Positions 10,916 to 22,249 of a stretch of DNA of 64,000 nt are shown in pieces. Position 1 is the first letter of the stretch, and every line of letters starts with the position of its first letter. The stretch comes from Macrolepiota albuminosa (taxonomy: Eukaryota > Basidiomycota > Agaricomycetes > Agaricales > Agaricaceae). The position numbers and the translations under genes are program-made. The DNA is taken from positions 3,026,001-3,090,000 of the forward strand of contig JAMWFC010000113.1 of assembly GCA_027475525.1 (NCBI GenBank). Reading direction: 5' to 3'. Under the pieces are notes generated by a model. It was not told where the DNA came from, did not search any database, and saw only the letters and a list, made by a program, of their open reading frames with translations.

Positions 10916-12181
10916 GTAACCAGCTCTCCTCAGCCATGACAAACCTGTCCTGCACCTGCTTCCCAACATTCCACAATGCTTCCTGGAACCCATTCTCCAT
11001 CCTGTCCAAATGGCTCTCCACTCCTGCCATTACACCAGCCACAATGTCCTCACTGTGACTAGACTCCATTGCCCGCTCCTTGCCCTTTCCCTTGACCAGA
11101 AGAGGATCTGCTGGGCAGTTGGAGGTTGACGGTTGGGATGGACAGACAGACAGTTTTGATGGTCTTGCAATTGGACTGGCTGGTTCATCTGCTAACTATT
11201 GGTTAGCTATTTGAGCAGGAAATGAGTTTCATACCATCATCACTCTCAATAATTGTCACTGACTTCTTTCTCAGTGGTTTTTTCCCCTTTTCCTTGTTGC
11301 TGGGCTTGATGGTTTTCTTGACAATCGTCAGGCTGCATGTTCATTTGCAAATGAGCTGGCAGGGATCACATGTGGTGCCGCCCTTTGTCCTGACACACTG
11401 TAGCTGCTTACTTGCACAATATTGGCAAGGGGGGTTGATGTGCTGACCCTCGCGACGAGGTGCTGTCCTCAGATACCTGCCCAACAGCATCTCTCCAGTA
11501 ATTTCCCCCTTTGGTATTCTGCCTTCTTGTTCTTCCTCTTCCTCTTCCTCTTCATACTTGTCCTTATCCTCATCCTCCTGCTTCTTTTGTTGACAATAGA
11601 TACCAGGAAGATGTTGACCAATATAAGTCATCCATTTTGGCTTCTTGGGATTTGGCAATGGACCAGACAAATCTCCTGCTGCTGGAGGACTCTGTCGTTT
11701 TCTCTTCAGAATTGGTGACAGACCAGACAAATCTCCTGCTGCTGGCCTATGACCTATCCGGTCTTCTCATGCTGGTGCTGTTAACGGACCAGCCTTGGTT
11801 GACGGATCAGGTTGTTCTTTGTCTCCACTTGGTTCTTCCTCCCTTCTGCTCCTCTGGGTCCATTTCTTTGCAGCGTCCTTCAACTGCCTAGTCATATTCT
11901 TGTCAGAAAGCTTGCTCTGGAGTAGCGGGATAACTTCATTGATGAAACTTCTCCTGGCATCAAGGAGGAGTTTCTTATCATCCTTGATGTCCCTAACCAT
12001 CAACCACATGTCAATCTACAGGACAACTATTAGTGCATGTCTATTAGGCAGGAGTGCTTGCATCTTACCAGGTCCTTCTGCTGTGCTTTGAGTTGATGCA
12101 GGTCTCCTCTGAGAGCAAGATATAATACTCAAACATCTGCATCAACAACCTGTTGGTGGAGTTCTTCATTAGACATGGTGG
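10916..12181 (-). pseudogene. Split cysteine-cluster gene, 5' portion
   Basis: Starts on the minus strand with ATG at about 12175 (MSNEELHQQVVDADV). A probable ~52-nt intron with GTAAGA donor (~12070) and TGTAG acceptor leads to IDMWLMVRDIKDDKKLLLDA. An Arg/Glu-rich helical part and an acidic run of about eleven Glu (~11540) follow. The key motif near 11420 is PCQYCASKQLQC then TTCDPCQLIC, i.e. CX2CX6CX8CX2CX3C, similar in plan to the fungal Zn2Cys6 cluster but not identical. The frame then reaches a helical stretch (ESHLDRMENGFQEAL, ~11020) and the Gypsy-1 target site. The gene continues at 2241 on the other side. Probably a nuclear or nucleic-acid-binding protein; family unnamed. Confidence 0.5.
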
Positions 12182-12239
12182 ATGGAGAATTAAAGAAACA
12201 GACGAGAACTTTACATGAAGCAAGTTCTGAAAATAGATA

Positions 12240-12527
12240 TCATGTGACCCTGTTTAAATTACAAAAAAAGTTTGATTGACGAGAACTTTACATGAAGCAA
12301 GTTCTGAAAATAGATATCATGTGACCCTGTTTAAATTACAAAAGAAGTTTGATTTATTGCTTGACAAACCTTACTTTGTTTATCTTACAGTTTAGTAAAT
12401 AACAATTAGCTAAGCAGGTCAAAAATTGCAAACATTTTAATGTTTATTGCACTAAGCAGGAGTCAAACCCACCTACTGCAACACACAATGAACACCAATG
12501 GATAATATTCCACTAAATCATTGATGC
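12240..12527 (-). repeat. tRNA-derived SINE-like repeat, copy 1
   Basis: Minus-strand 12527-12448 resembles a degenerate tRNA. It has an acceptor-like GCATCAA pairing mostly with TTAGTGC, an A-box-like TGATTTAGTGGAATA, and a B-box-like GGTTTGACTCC inside a five-pair T-arm (two wobbles). The anticodon arm does not fold, so it is not a tRNA gene. A ~200-bp tail follows and recurs in copy 2. Closest by eye to a tRNA-Gly-like head. It contains a 77-bp duplication (12201/12278) at its lower edge. Confidence 0.45.
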
Positions 12528-12549
12528 TTACTGTACACTGCTATAGTCT

Positions 12550-12709
12550 AAATAGATATCATGTCACCCTGTTCAAATTAGGACCTTACTTTGTTTATCA
12601 TACTGTGTAGTAAATAACAATTAGCTAAGCAGGTCAAAAATTCTAAATGCTTTGAAATAAATGCACTAGTAGGAATTGAACCTGCCTACTGCAAAACATA
12701 ACTTGCTTG
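12550..12709 (-). repeat. SINE-like repeat, copy 2 (5'-truncated)
   Basis: It shares the tail with copy 1 (TAGCTAATTGTTATTTACTA and GACATGATATCTATTT on the minus strand). It also has a B-box-like GGTTCAATTCC with four of five T-stem pairs at ~12670-12690. The A-box half is missing. It lies head-to-tail directly upstream of copy 1. Confidence 0.45.
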
Positions 12710-13480
12710 TATGGGCCGTTGCTAGCACGGCGTGACCGAGATCTACCTGCCGAATTTGATCAAAACGTCGACGAGACCAAGGCCTACAGCATAGGGTGTT
12801 GAATACGTGACGTGGCAGTGTCAATGTGACCACGTTAGTGTGACTTGCCAGCGCGGCGCGACATGGTAGCGCAGAAGGGAGAAATACCGGCAACGTTTGT
12901 ATAATATTCAATGTTCGAATCGTATATAACAGTATCCGTAATCATAACATAAAAAAAAAAGAAAACAAAAAAAGGCATAAATGTTTCAAAAAAAAAAAAA
13001 AACATTCAGTTGTCAACAACGTCCCTGTATGCGTAGAACGTGTTGGCGTCAACACGACCGCCGTACAATAATAAGTACATCCCTGTACAACACGGCTTTG
13101 TATTCATGGCCTGTAAAGAGGTGTTATTAGACGAATTACGTTGAAAACTGGCAACTCACCTGTTCCTTGTTACCATTTAGTTCCTTGACCCTCCCTGTAA
13201 CCCCTTTGATGCGCTCAAATGCTCGAATAACATATGCGTGCGCATATCTGGTCATCTGTGAGTTTAACAGAGCCAAAAAAAAGGGGCAAAAACTACGTAC
13301 TTGATGCCCTGAACCACACTGGTCCTTCTGCTTTCCCTTTTTCCGATTTTATATGATGAATTGCCGTCGATAGGTCAGGAAACCGCATAGGATGATTGTT
13401 CAGAACTCAACAAGCAAATCATGGACATTATAAGATGGGAATGGACGTTCAAAGCAGCACTCAGGTTGAGCAATGTCCAA
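12710..13480. other. No gene recognised
   Basis: The stretch has A-runs at 12950-13010 and no sustained coding signal on either strand. I see nothing supportable here. Confidence 0.5.
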
Positions 13481-13519
13481 GACACCGTGACATGTTGAAT
13501 ACACACGTGACAGTAACAT

Positions 13520-13780
13520 ATACGCATAAGCGTGGCTCCTGCTAGCTTTAAACAGCCAATGTTAACCCCCACGTCAACTTTGGAGCGTCCGCACGCAGCT
13601 AGAGGCTTTGCTGCTCGTCCTAAAATCGAAATAAAATAGTTCAAAGTACAATCGATAAGTCCGATGTACCAATTTATTACAAATACCTGCCCGCGTCTCT
13701 CTTGTCAGCTTCAAACAAACGCTTGCCCCTTTGTCGTCCTTGAAGCGTCCACACACGGACGGAGGCTTTGCTGTATGACC
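13520..13780. repeat. Diverged ~100-bp direct repeat
   Basis: 13531-13622 and 13690-13780 share the same order of words: (T)CAGCTTCAAACA/TAGCTTTAAACA, GCGTCCACACACGGACGGAGG / GCGTCCGCACGCAGCTAGAGG (shortened here), GCTTTGCTG and a following CCTAAAA. Both give a similar minus-strand peptide (AAKPLAACGRSK; TAKPPSVCGRFK), which may reflect an old duplicated exon or simply repeat similarity. Function unknown. Confidence 0.35.
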
Positions 13781-13795
13781 TAAAAACATTATAAT

Positions 13796-13826
13796 AATGA
13801 TTATAATAATAATAATAATAATAAAA
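13796..13826. repeat. AAT microsatellite
   Basis: An ATAATAATAATAATAATAA run. Confidence 0.8.
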
Positions 13827-14049
13827 TTATTCGAATCACAAAGATAAAAATAAATAAAGAAACAAATAATAAATAAAAAGAAACATACGGAAAAGAAAAC
13901 AAAAGAGACCAAAAGGTTCCGATGAGTGGCCATGCTGCGGTATCCATACAGGTACCGATATTGCTTCAGGCGTTTAATCACGGCGTGCACGACTTGTAGC
14001 GCATCCACTAATGACCAACCATGATGACACATATTTGGCTGTTGCCTGG

Positions 14050-14700
14050 AGCTACTCAAACGCAATGTTGTAAGATGAATCTTCATCAGTATGAGTACCA
14101 ACGGCGATGGCATGGTTGGGATAATGCGAAGCAGCGACCTCTACAAGCTCTGGCATATAGTTAATAGCAAGATAACAGTCCTGGCTATACCCAAGGTTTA
14201 TGCGTGAACGAACAAAGGTACTGCCTGAGATGTGTAGATTGTTTGGTGAGGGACTATCTGTTGGCAAAGGAAGGCAGGCAGACTTTTGCATCCCTGGCCA
14301 CGTTTAGATTGCTTTATCGTCATATTTTGCCAACACCTAGTAGAGACTAGCTTGTGGAATGATGTTGGAGGGGCAACGAACAGAAACGGCGACTTCAATT
14401 CATTGATATATAGCAGAATAACAAAACAGGGCCTTTCGGTTTCGCCTAGTCCTAAGAGACACGTAGAGCCATTCAACTATATGACGACTTTACCTGCATT
14501 TGGTTCTGGTTTCATATGATCCATTAGTGAGACTATATGATCTTTTTAAAGCATATGGTTGCGGTTAGGAGAAGACGTACCTAGCACTTTGAATGTCAGC
14601 AGCGCCTGTTTCAGTGACTCCATGAGAGCAGAATGCTGACAACCAAACTGCTCACGAGGTGCACGGAGATTGCCATAGATCTATCAAGTCACGTTATATA
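14050..14700 (-). pseudogene. Possible decayed unknown gene
   Basis: Minus-strand translation near 14690 gives LMESLKQALLTFKVL, ending at a GTACGT donor with a GCAG acceptor ~85 nt on. Further down, YMPELVEVAASHYPNHAIAV and GTHTDEDSSYNIAFE (~14150-14055) look protein-like. Stops separate the pieces and no single frame joins them. No family recognised. Likely a gene relic; may also be chance. Confidence 0.25.
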
Positions 14701-14759
14701 AAGTATGCCACAAGAAACCGCTGGATCTAGAAACATGTTCCATCAGAAAATCTGCTGAC

Positions 14760-15385
14760 CTATTAAGGCGCTTGCACGCGTATTTTAACTCTAGTATACT
14801 TCATTAGTTTATTTTACTTGTTTATTCGTCAACCCTTCCTCCTCGCCCTGTACATAAGTAGTAGTCAGCTGATAGCTTTTGCCTCTGACACCAATACATG
14901 TAGGTCGCGCAATTGCATGACCGGTTTGGCGCTATCACGTCAGCATTCACACTAACTGCAGAGGAGAGATATCTAAGTAAACAGGCCGTCCAACCGAACA
15001 CTTACATAATATGTATTAATTATTAATTACCAATTAATTATTAATTATCAAATAATTATTAAGTTATTTAATTATTTATGTATAGTATTTATTGTTATGT
15101 TACATATTCCTAAGTTTAAATATGATATATATACATGTACGTAGATAGACGAATACGGTGTGTATTTACTGCAATAAACCGTGAAACACAGTGCGTTGAT
15201 AATACAATTAAATTATCTGTGAAACTTATAAGGGGTGTGTATTTACTGCAATAAACCGTGAAACACAGTGCGTTGATAATACAATTAAATTATCTGTGAA
15301 ACTTATAAGGCACAGTAAGCGTTAGAATTAAACTTACTCACATAAAAGATACATATGTAATACATACGTTCCGCTCATGTGAGGT
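14760..15385. other. AT-rich intergenic DNA
   Basis: Holds TAATTA-rich sequence at 15010-15080 and a 77-bp tandem duplication starting 15157/15234. A TTACATAATAT word near 15002 resembles the termini of the MITE-like element at 17.2 kb. No gene seen. Confidence 0.5.
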
Positions 15386-15975
15386 CTATAATGTGCCCGC
15401 ACTAACAAGATGAGACTGTGAAATACCGGAAGATGGAATACTCACTATTTCTCTCGAAGATGTGTTGAAAATGTGATGACAAGTTATGCTAGTCGGAACG
15501 ATGTGCGTTACTGTTATGCCCCAAGCTGTCCAGCTACACGATGCTCCGGAATATGAATAAGTATATGCTTCGTCCAATTGTTGCTCATCATCGCTCGGGT
15601 ATAAATGAAAAGCCGCGACGAGACGACTTTCTCGGTCAAATCCCTTTAATGTGAGATGTCGCGCGTTACGGTCTCTATGAGCATAAGAGCTAGTAGTAAT
15701 ATATAAAGCCGACATTAGAAAACTGCCTATACATGCTAAAACGTACGGTCTCTATGAGCATAAGAGCTAGTAGTAATATATAAAGCCGACATTAGAAAAC
15801 TGCCTATACATGCTAAAACGTACGTAAAAACTCACCAGAACACCAGATCGGTAACGTTTGCCCGTGTCAATACATCGAAGTACCGACTGGATACTGTAGA
15901 CAATGCAACGTCCGCTATCTCCCTCATCCGTCTGCCGCTCGATGACGTAGCAGAAGTGTGGGATCACCAACACTG
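15386..15975 (-). pseudogene. Unrecognised gene, copy A (homologue of 51.07-51.8 kb)
   Basis: Minus-strand exon 1 from 15973 (starting near an ATG/ATA-type codon; start uncertain) reads PHFCYVIERQTDEGD to GKRYRSG and ends at a GTGAGT donor. After a TACTAG acceptor, exon 2 reads SYAHRDRNARHLTLKGFD, then RLVAAFHLYPSDDEQQLDEA. The intron contains a 77-bp duplication (15668/15745). Exon 2 aligns with ASHDKRTHLTMKAFD..ILVAAFHTYK..WLDEVWTYSD in copy B at 51.07-51.8 kb, so both come from one gene family. No catalytic residues or membrane segments are obvious, and I cannot assign a function. The 3' end beyond 15386 is unclear. Confidence 0.4.
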
Positions 15976-17191
15976 AATACTAGCAATGGGAAGTGCGGAC
16001 ATGATGTTATACGAGTAGAATAACAAGTGTAAATGTATATGAATATATATTGGGAGGACACACTGACAGCGTACATTTGTCGTGTAAAGTAGTGAGTTCA
16101 CGCTGACTATATATATTTTAATGATAACTCAACATATTGGTTGGTTTATTAATTTTGTGTATCGTAGGTCATCCCATTGGTGTACGAGTGACACATCGGG
16201 TTTTCCATATAGGTTCGTGCAGAAATGTTTCGCTTTGACTCACATGAATCTATAAATCAAACAGACTGACGTGCTTTCTGTACTGTATTACTTGTTATAA
16301 TTTTACCCATTGGAGCGTTCTAGTCACGAGTGAGTCATAAGTACCAGGTCGATATACAGCGACAGTATTTGCTTCCATAAGGTGTCCGTTGAGCAAGTCC
16401 AATGCAACATAGAATGCTTATACAAGTAAAACCAAGCGGTGGCGATAATGCATTTTCCAGAGCATGCAATAGTCTTTCATAGGAGGAAGCTAGATGCAAC
16501 ATAGCAGGTATAAGAAACCGCTGAAAGGAAACAACAGACTGAAAGGCATAGAAAAGTGGAGAGCACCTCAGGATAAGAAGAGCTGAATGATTATGTACGT
16601 ACTTATATATAATAAACAAAATAGTAATACATAACATCAAATATACACGTATCATAAGTCGTTTCAACATACCATAAAGTTAGACATTTTTTAAAATAAA
16701 AAGAAAAATAAATTGTTTTTCTCATTTTTACAAGTAGAACCGGTTTGTCTTGTTGGATAGGCTTGTACAAAGTGGCATGACAACGATTAAATGTATATAT
16801 GGGTACTTGTTATGTAATATCCAAACAGTCATTCAACCAATCCATTACATAATACAGAATCACTTTTATAAATTCGTTATTCAATTTTACTATTCGTTCC
16901 TTTTATACTTCAATAATTATAAAAAATCATGATAAACAAATAACTAAATATAATTAAATCGATTGTCCCACCGTTCCTTTTATACTTCAATAATTATAAA
17001 AAATCATGATAAACAAATAACTAAATATAATTAAATCGATTGTCCCACCAGACGCTTACATAATATACAATTGCGTTAAAAAACATGTAATGTGGATGGT
17101 CACGAAATTGGTCAGGTGAACATGCAGTGGACATCATGTGCCCAAACTTGTGATTACTACATAATAAACCAATTTTAATATATGTGAAGAT
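15976..17191. other. AT-rich DNA with one doubtful minus-strand open frame
   Basis: An open frame of 111 codons at 16335-16670 (minus) has a hydrophobic N-terminus (LMLCITILFIIYKYV), then SSYERLLHALENALSPPLGF. It lacks a recognisable domain and may be spurious. A 77-bp duplication occurs at 16895/16972. No other gene seen. Confidence 0.3.
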
Positions 17192-17402
17192 ATATTATAT
17201 AAGCGTTAGGATGCACGATCAACCGATCTTTTACCGAGTAACCACCAATAAAATAAATAAATAAATAAATATTATATAAGCATTAGGATGCACGATCAAC
17301 CGATCTTTTACCAAGTAACCACCAATAAAATAAATAAATAAATAAATAACTGTAATATGGAAATAAACTGTTCGTCCCACCGACCGCTTATATAATATGC
17401 AC
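17192..17402. mobile_element. MITE-like element with ATATTATATAAGCG termini
   Basis: The left end ATATTATATAAGCGTTAGG (17192) recurs inverted at the right end (CGCTTATATAATAT, to ~17400). The inside is A/T-rich with an AATA run. One 77-bp duplication (17192/17269) lies inside, so the true length is about 130 bp. Similar termini occur nearby at ~17045-17065 (inverted) and ~17518-17545 (direct), and at ~40720-40790. No coding capacity. Confidence 0.4.
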
Positions 17403-17698
17403 GTTTGTTCGGTTGATAGGTATACCGAGGATCTTCTTTATGGACTACTTAGTCCTTAGTTAGCTATAGTTAATGAAAATACATTATAAATGATACTCAC
17501 TACATGTGCGTTTAATATATATTATGTCAGCGTTCAGGTGTACGACCGCCGATGGTTTTTGAAGATCGTATGACCTTGCGTCGTCCAAATTCACGTGAAC
17601 TGTCCTCATATTGCAAAGGGTCGTTTGAACAATACGACCTATAGCTTAAACACACAGACTTGATTCAAACTAAACAACTCCCTATCGGTAATGTACGA

Positions 17699-18553
17699 TC
17701 ACGCCACTCTAACGTATAACGCTATCGTTGCTTTACTACCTCTACAGACTTGTACATCCAACGTATCCAGACTGCCTTCTTCGACAATCAACCTTCTACC
17801 AGTAATTAAACCGTCATGGAACCACACCCTCAAGGACAAATCCATGTATCGACAAGTAAAATGACTGTTTGCGAAATATATGATACCTTTTATGATATAT
17901 CGTCTGTCTCCCAACCCATAAACCGGCACATCAATGTATCTATTAATTGCGATGTCAATCAATGCCACATCAAAAGACATTATTGGTGCTGTGTATACTG
18001 TTCTCATTATTCTAACTAATTTAGAAGTGCATGTTCTGCACCGAGATTCGGTAAGAAATTCCATGTTTCTTAGGAAATGTTGTATTGACGGTTGTGAATT
18101 ATCTAGTATGGCAATCTGACACAAATTTGATGTAACAGCTCTTCTGTTAACTGCATGACCGCGTGGACAGTGCATGTATGACGTGTATACATTTTGCTTG
18201 CATATAAGCAACTCTTTGATCACAGCATGAACACTCGTTAGTTCACCATACAAAAAGTTTATCGGATTGCGATTATTCATACGATTTCTCAAAACCTCTC
18301 TTGCGTCGTCTAGCGTGATTTTATTTTTGTGCATTGATAAGAAGTTGCTTTCCATGCTTTGCATAATCGACGTCCCAAACGATCGGAAATTCCTTGACCA
18401 TAGTGACATGTCATCTTGCCATATATTGTACAATATAGTTATCACCGCGTCGTACACGCAACTGTTGGAATTCCACTCAGTTCCAATCAGTCCTCCACAT
18501 ATGTCCATATTTAATTCCCGTTCGCCGCTTATAATATTTTTCGAAATTTTCAA
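17699..18553 (-). pseudogene. Helitron C-terminal cysteine-protease-like domain
   Basis: 285 codons on the minus strand, one frame shifted from the helicase part, with a TTG as first codon, so it is a continuation rather than a separate gene. Near the N-terminus GLIGTEWNSNSCVYDAVITI has a Cys in the NSCxYDA context. Near residue ~235 a His occurs in NSHFTCRYMD. Cys early and His late is the arrangement of ubiquitin-protease or OTU-like cysteine peptidases, and similar domains end many mushroom Helitron proteins. Two CX2C-type pairs (CPRGH; CRTCTS) lie between them, as in USP fingers. The assignment is inference from motif order. The upstream frameshift (~18560) disables it here. Confidence 0.55.
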
Positions 18554-18563
18554 GTTGCGTGAA

Positions 18564-20064
18564 TCATTGTCGTGGTTTCGGGTTATTTTGCTGGGTATCG
18601 ATTGGATGAGGATGTACTATGGGCTGAGTGCCCTTAGCTGGAATAAATCTGCTTTTAGGAGACTGCGGTAGCTTAATAGGTCTATCTTCACTAGCAACCT
18701 GCCATTTGATATCAGGGAATGATGCATCATCGTAAGGGTCCTTGTCACTCCAACGTAAGGCCGTATGAAGGTTAGAGGGCATGTAACCTTTTCGTTTGCA
18801 CTGTCTAAATGAATAAATTAGATTGGATTGTCTAGGTGAATTGACAAAACCTTTAGGGAGCTGGTTCATATATCTGAGTTTGGTTATTTCATCGAGCAGT
18901 TCCAAGTCGCGAAATTCCCTGCGCAATGCGCCACTCACTTTGCCTTGTATTTTGTTAGCATCAAACCCTCGGATAATGAGCATTCCTGCAGCCGTAGCGC
19001 TGTGGGATAGTGCAGTGTAGTAGGCTTGGTGTGATTGACACTTGGTTAAGTCTACTGGATTGTAAGGTCTAGTTTTTCCTTGACTCGCATAATCCGTCAT
19101 TGCGTAGTTTACCAATACCTCTACCTGTGATCGAGACAAAGACACACTGTCATCGCTAGGAAGTCTACATTTTAAATGCATGCTTGTACGTACAATCGGA
19201 ACCACATTAACGGGAAGTCCATTGATTTTTACTCTTTGTGGAGGATTGTTGAGTAGTACAAATAACGTATCCAGTATAATCTGTCTGGCCGATCCAATGC
19301 AACTTTTCCAACCATACACGAAACCTTCCTGTCCATTGGTGATGCATAATTCTGTAGCCGCATTATTCTTGATTATAACAGGCAAGCCTACACACAACGA
19401 CAGCTTTCCCACAACTTGAACACTGCAAGATGACGGTGGTTGGTCCCACAACGCACGCTGTATAGTTGGAGGAAATCTCGTGGTTTCTTTAGAGCACATT
19501 GTAACTGGATGAATGGGTTTTTGTTTCATCGCCATCTCTGGAAGTTGGACTATCTTCGCTGTAGAAATGCACTAGTTCCTGACGGGTCTCAATTGCGAAT
19601 TGAGTACTTCCTATAATGTTAATAGCATCTTTGTCCACATTTTGTGCGGTGATTATAGAAACGTTTCTGAACTGTTTGTCGGATATAGACGGGCAACTAT
19701 TAGAGACGGCCAATGACCTGCTCCTAAGAAATTTAATGTCTTCTTTGGTGCATGCTCTATACCTCATGTTTTTGAGTGCGGTGTGCAAAGCCGCATCCTC
19801 CGCAGACCGAGTTTTCTGCCTCATGTTTTTACGCAATATGACAATGGATGTTACCTGATGCCATACAGCCTTGCCTATGGCAGACTCCTGATCCTTCAAC
19901 GTTTTGGTATTTAAACCTACAGTTCTACTATATAACGCCGATCCTTTGTGCCCAGCGACAGGGGGCAACTGAGCGAAATCACCTGCAAATACCATGTTCA
20001 TACCACCGAAAGGGATATCTAGTCTACCAGACAGCTGAGCCAGTCTTGCGGATATCTTATACAA
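18564..20064 (-). pseudogene. Helitron helicase, C-terminal part
   Basis: Minus strand from 20064. Pif1-type motif III GDFAQLPPV (~19985) is followed by motif IV-like IVILRKNMRQ (~19835). After a frame change near 19530, LPVIIKNNAATELCITNGQEG and a TDYASQGKTRP stretch (~19075) match the C-terminal helicase motifs of Helitrons. It ends in a Pro/His-rich tail. It is one protein with 20068-21476; the TGA at 20068-20070 sits where relatives read CRDLY (Arg). The frameshift and stop make it inactive. Confidence 0.75.
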
Positions 20065-20067
20065 GTC

Positions 20068-21476
20068 TCAACACGATAACATAGATACTTCATCGAAAAA
20101 CACATAATCGACACCTAGTAGACGAGTTTTAATTTGAGCGAGTTGTTTCTTCAACACACCAACCATGTCGTTAATGCCGAACATCAAATGATATGTTGAA
20201 CCACCTATAAGCGATGCAGCAGTGCCCATAGATGCAACCACAGCCAGACGATATGCCTCTCCTCTAGCTTCAAAATACTTGATGAGGGCTCGGAGCACCT
20301 GGGTTTTTCCGGTGCCCCCCATTCCTCCCATATACAATTTAAGTTGCTCAGGCATATACGACGTTGCGTGATTAGCCACAATGCGGAACACTCTTAGCTG
20401 TTCTTCATTCAGCCCGTAGTCTGAGGATATAATAGCGATAGTAGGTTCCCATTTATCATCCACATATATTTTCTGAAGATACTTCCGATCTACTATGTCG
20501 ACATGTCCATAGCGATAGCAGGTTCCCATTTATCATCCACATATATTTTCTGAAGATACTTCCAATCTACTATGTCGACATGTCCCGGTAGTTCTGGTAC
20601 GCTGCCTGGCAACTTACCACTGCACGCAGGTATGCTGGAATGTTGGCTCTTCAGCACCTCATCCCGCTTCGCTGTAACAACAGCTTTCCAGTAAGTCGAA
20701 TTACGTTCCTCAGTCATAGGTTCAACAGTGTCGATTTGAGGAAACACCTGGTCCACTATAGGATCTCTCCACCCAAGATCTGCCATAGTTGCTGACATTT
20801 GCAGCATATCAGATCTATGTTTTAATTCTTTCTTGCCAAATACAGCGGATGTTTCTTCATCAACACCTGCGATTACATCGTCCATATCCTCGAAGTTTTC
20901 AGTTTTGTCCTGCTGCATCATGTCAGATAGTTTGTCTCTGGTCAGCGTTGAATTAGTAAGACATACACCTCCGCTCTTCAGCTGAGCATAAAAGTTGTTG
21001 GCCGCATCCAAGCACTCATATTGTATGTTCATGTTCTTGAGCAATGTGAGTTGACGCTTATTGAAGGATGTAGATTCAAAAGCTGAATCCCACATTTCTC
21101 CAGTATTTTTAAGGTCATGTCCTGTACGCCAAGGTTTGAAAAGCGTTAACATGGTTGCACAATAGTACTCTCTATCCCCTTGATCCTTTCTAGGTAAATT
21201 TCCGCCTACTAAATTAGGGACACACCTACATAAGGGAGGATACACATAAGTACCATGAGTATCGGAAAGCGGATGACGAGTTGAGAATTTAACAACCACC
21301 GACCCCTGCATATTTTTCGTTCCACCAATGGATATATCATCATCATCGACCAATATATTACGTGTTCTGTTGGTCAATTTGACTCTCTTACATCTCGACG
21401 ACCACTCGTACAAAGTCATTCGGTCCAACTCCGGCCCTCTGAAAATATAATCAAATACGGGTGATAGCCCTATCAC
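20068..21476 (-). pseudogene. Helitron linker and helicase N-terminal part
   Basis: Minus strand from 21476 (IGLSPVFDYIFRGPELDRM) through a region with HPLSDTHGTY, which is typical of Helitron Rep-helicase linkers. After the 77-bp duplication (20432/20509) come Walker A GGMGGTGKTQ (~20320) and Walker B VFFDEVSML (~20100). Removing one 77-bp copy brings both parts into one frame (947-77=870, a multiple of 3). The helicase would unwind DNA during rolling-circle transposition. It is preceded by a TGA (21483-21485) and followed by a TGA (20068-20070). Confidence 0.8.
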
Positions 21477-21482
21477 TCGTCC

Positions 21483-22249
21483 TCATTTCTTAATTATTGC
21501 CAACTTATCGGGAAACTTGTCACATAACTGGTCAGCAGCATAGTCCGCCCAAGGACGTCTGGCCTCTCGAACGAAAGCAGGCCAATACAAATTCGAGAAA
21601 TTATGGTCAGTATAATGATCAGGATTGCCCAATAGATACATGCAAATCATTGGCGATCCCATTTCCGTTTTAGCACTAAGAACATTGGCTATCTTGGTCA
21701 TTAGTGTGTGGGCTTTCTCTTGACAATTAAGTGGACCGTTTAGTATATCTGCATGTTTAGTGAATATTGAGGCAACTGCCTCAAACGCAGTACATGTTTT
21801 GAGGGTGGGCTTTGTCACGTATTTAGTGACGTACAACAACACAGTCTTGATGGCCGTCCCAGAGCGGAGGCTCGTTACGTTGGTATTGCATCGAAACAGG
21901 TAAGTGAGAGGACTTGTAAACGTATTGAGCCACGGTTCTGTCTTCCACATGTTCAAAGCACCAGTTGTCAGATCAACTTCTGTGTGAGTGTACAAAGGAC
22001 GAGGGAATCTTGCTCTACATTTACCCCACGGGTTATCAAGACATCCTTTGTGTTCCTTGTTTTTTTTCTGTATGCCATTTTTGTCCTTAGTGGAAGTACA
22101 TGTATGTATGTTTGATCGGTACAGCAGATTGTCCACCGTATGACAAAAGCGATCCCACCATCCTGCTGCATTATCACACGCTGCGCACGACGAGCATTCT
22201 TCTTTGCAAGGAAGGGACGGCTGTTCCGGAAGCGATGATGAGCCTGCAT
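21483..22249 (-). pseudogene. Helitron Rep, tyrosine region
   Basis: The minus-strand frame has a CX2C-type knot (CKEECSSCAACDNAAGWWDR, ~22200), then NPWGKCRARFPRP. The Rep tyrosine motif YVTKYVTKP at 21833-21811 (Y-x3-Y with Lys) is the strand-cutting site of Helitron Rep. Upstream it borders the solo LTR at 22250; across that junction the frame does not continue cleanly, so a frameshift is present. It ends at TGA 21483-21485. Confidence 0.8.

Noticed and set aside
12448..12527. Functional tRNA gene
   Set aside because: The acceptor has a mismatch and a wobble, and no anticodon stem forms; better as a SINE head.
17440..17640. Helitron 3' hairpin and CTRR terminus
   Set aside because: Short palindromes exist (GGACTACTTAGTCC; GGTCGT..ACGACC) but none is followed by CTRR at the proper distance.
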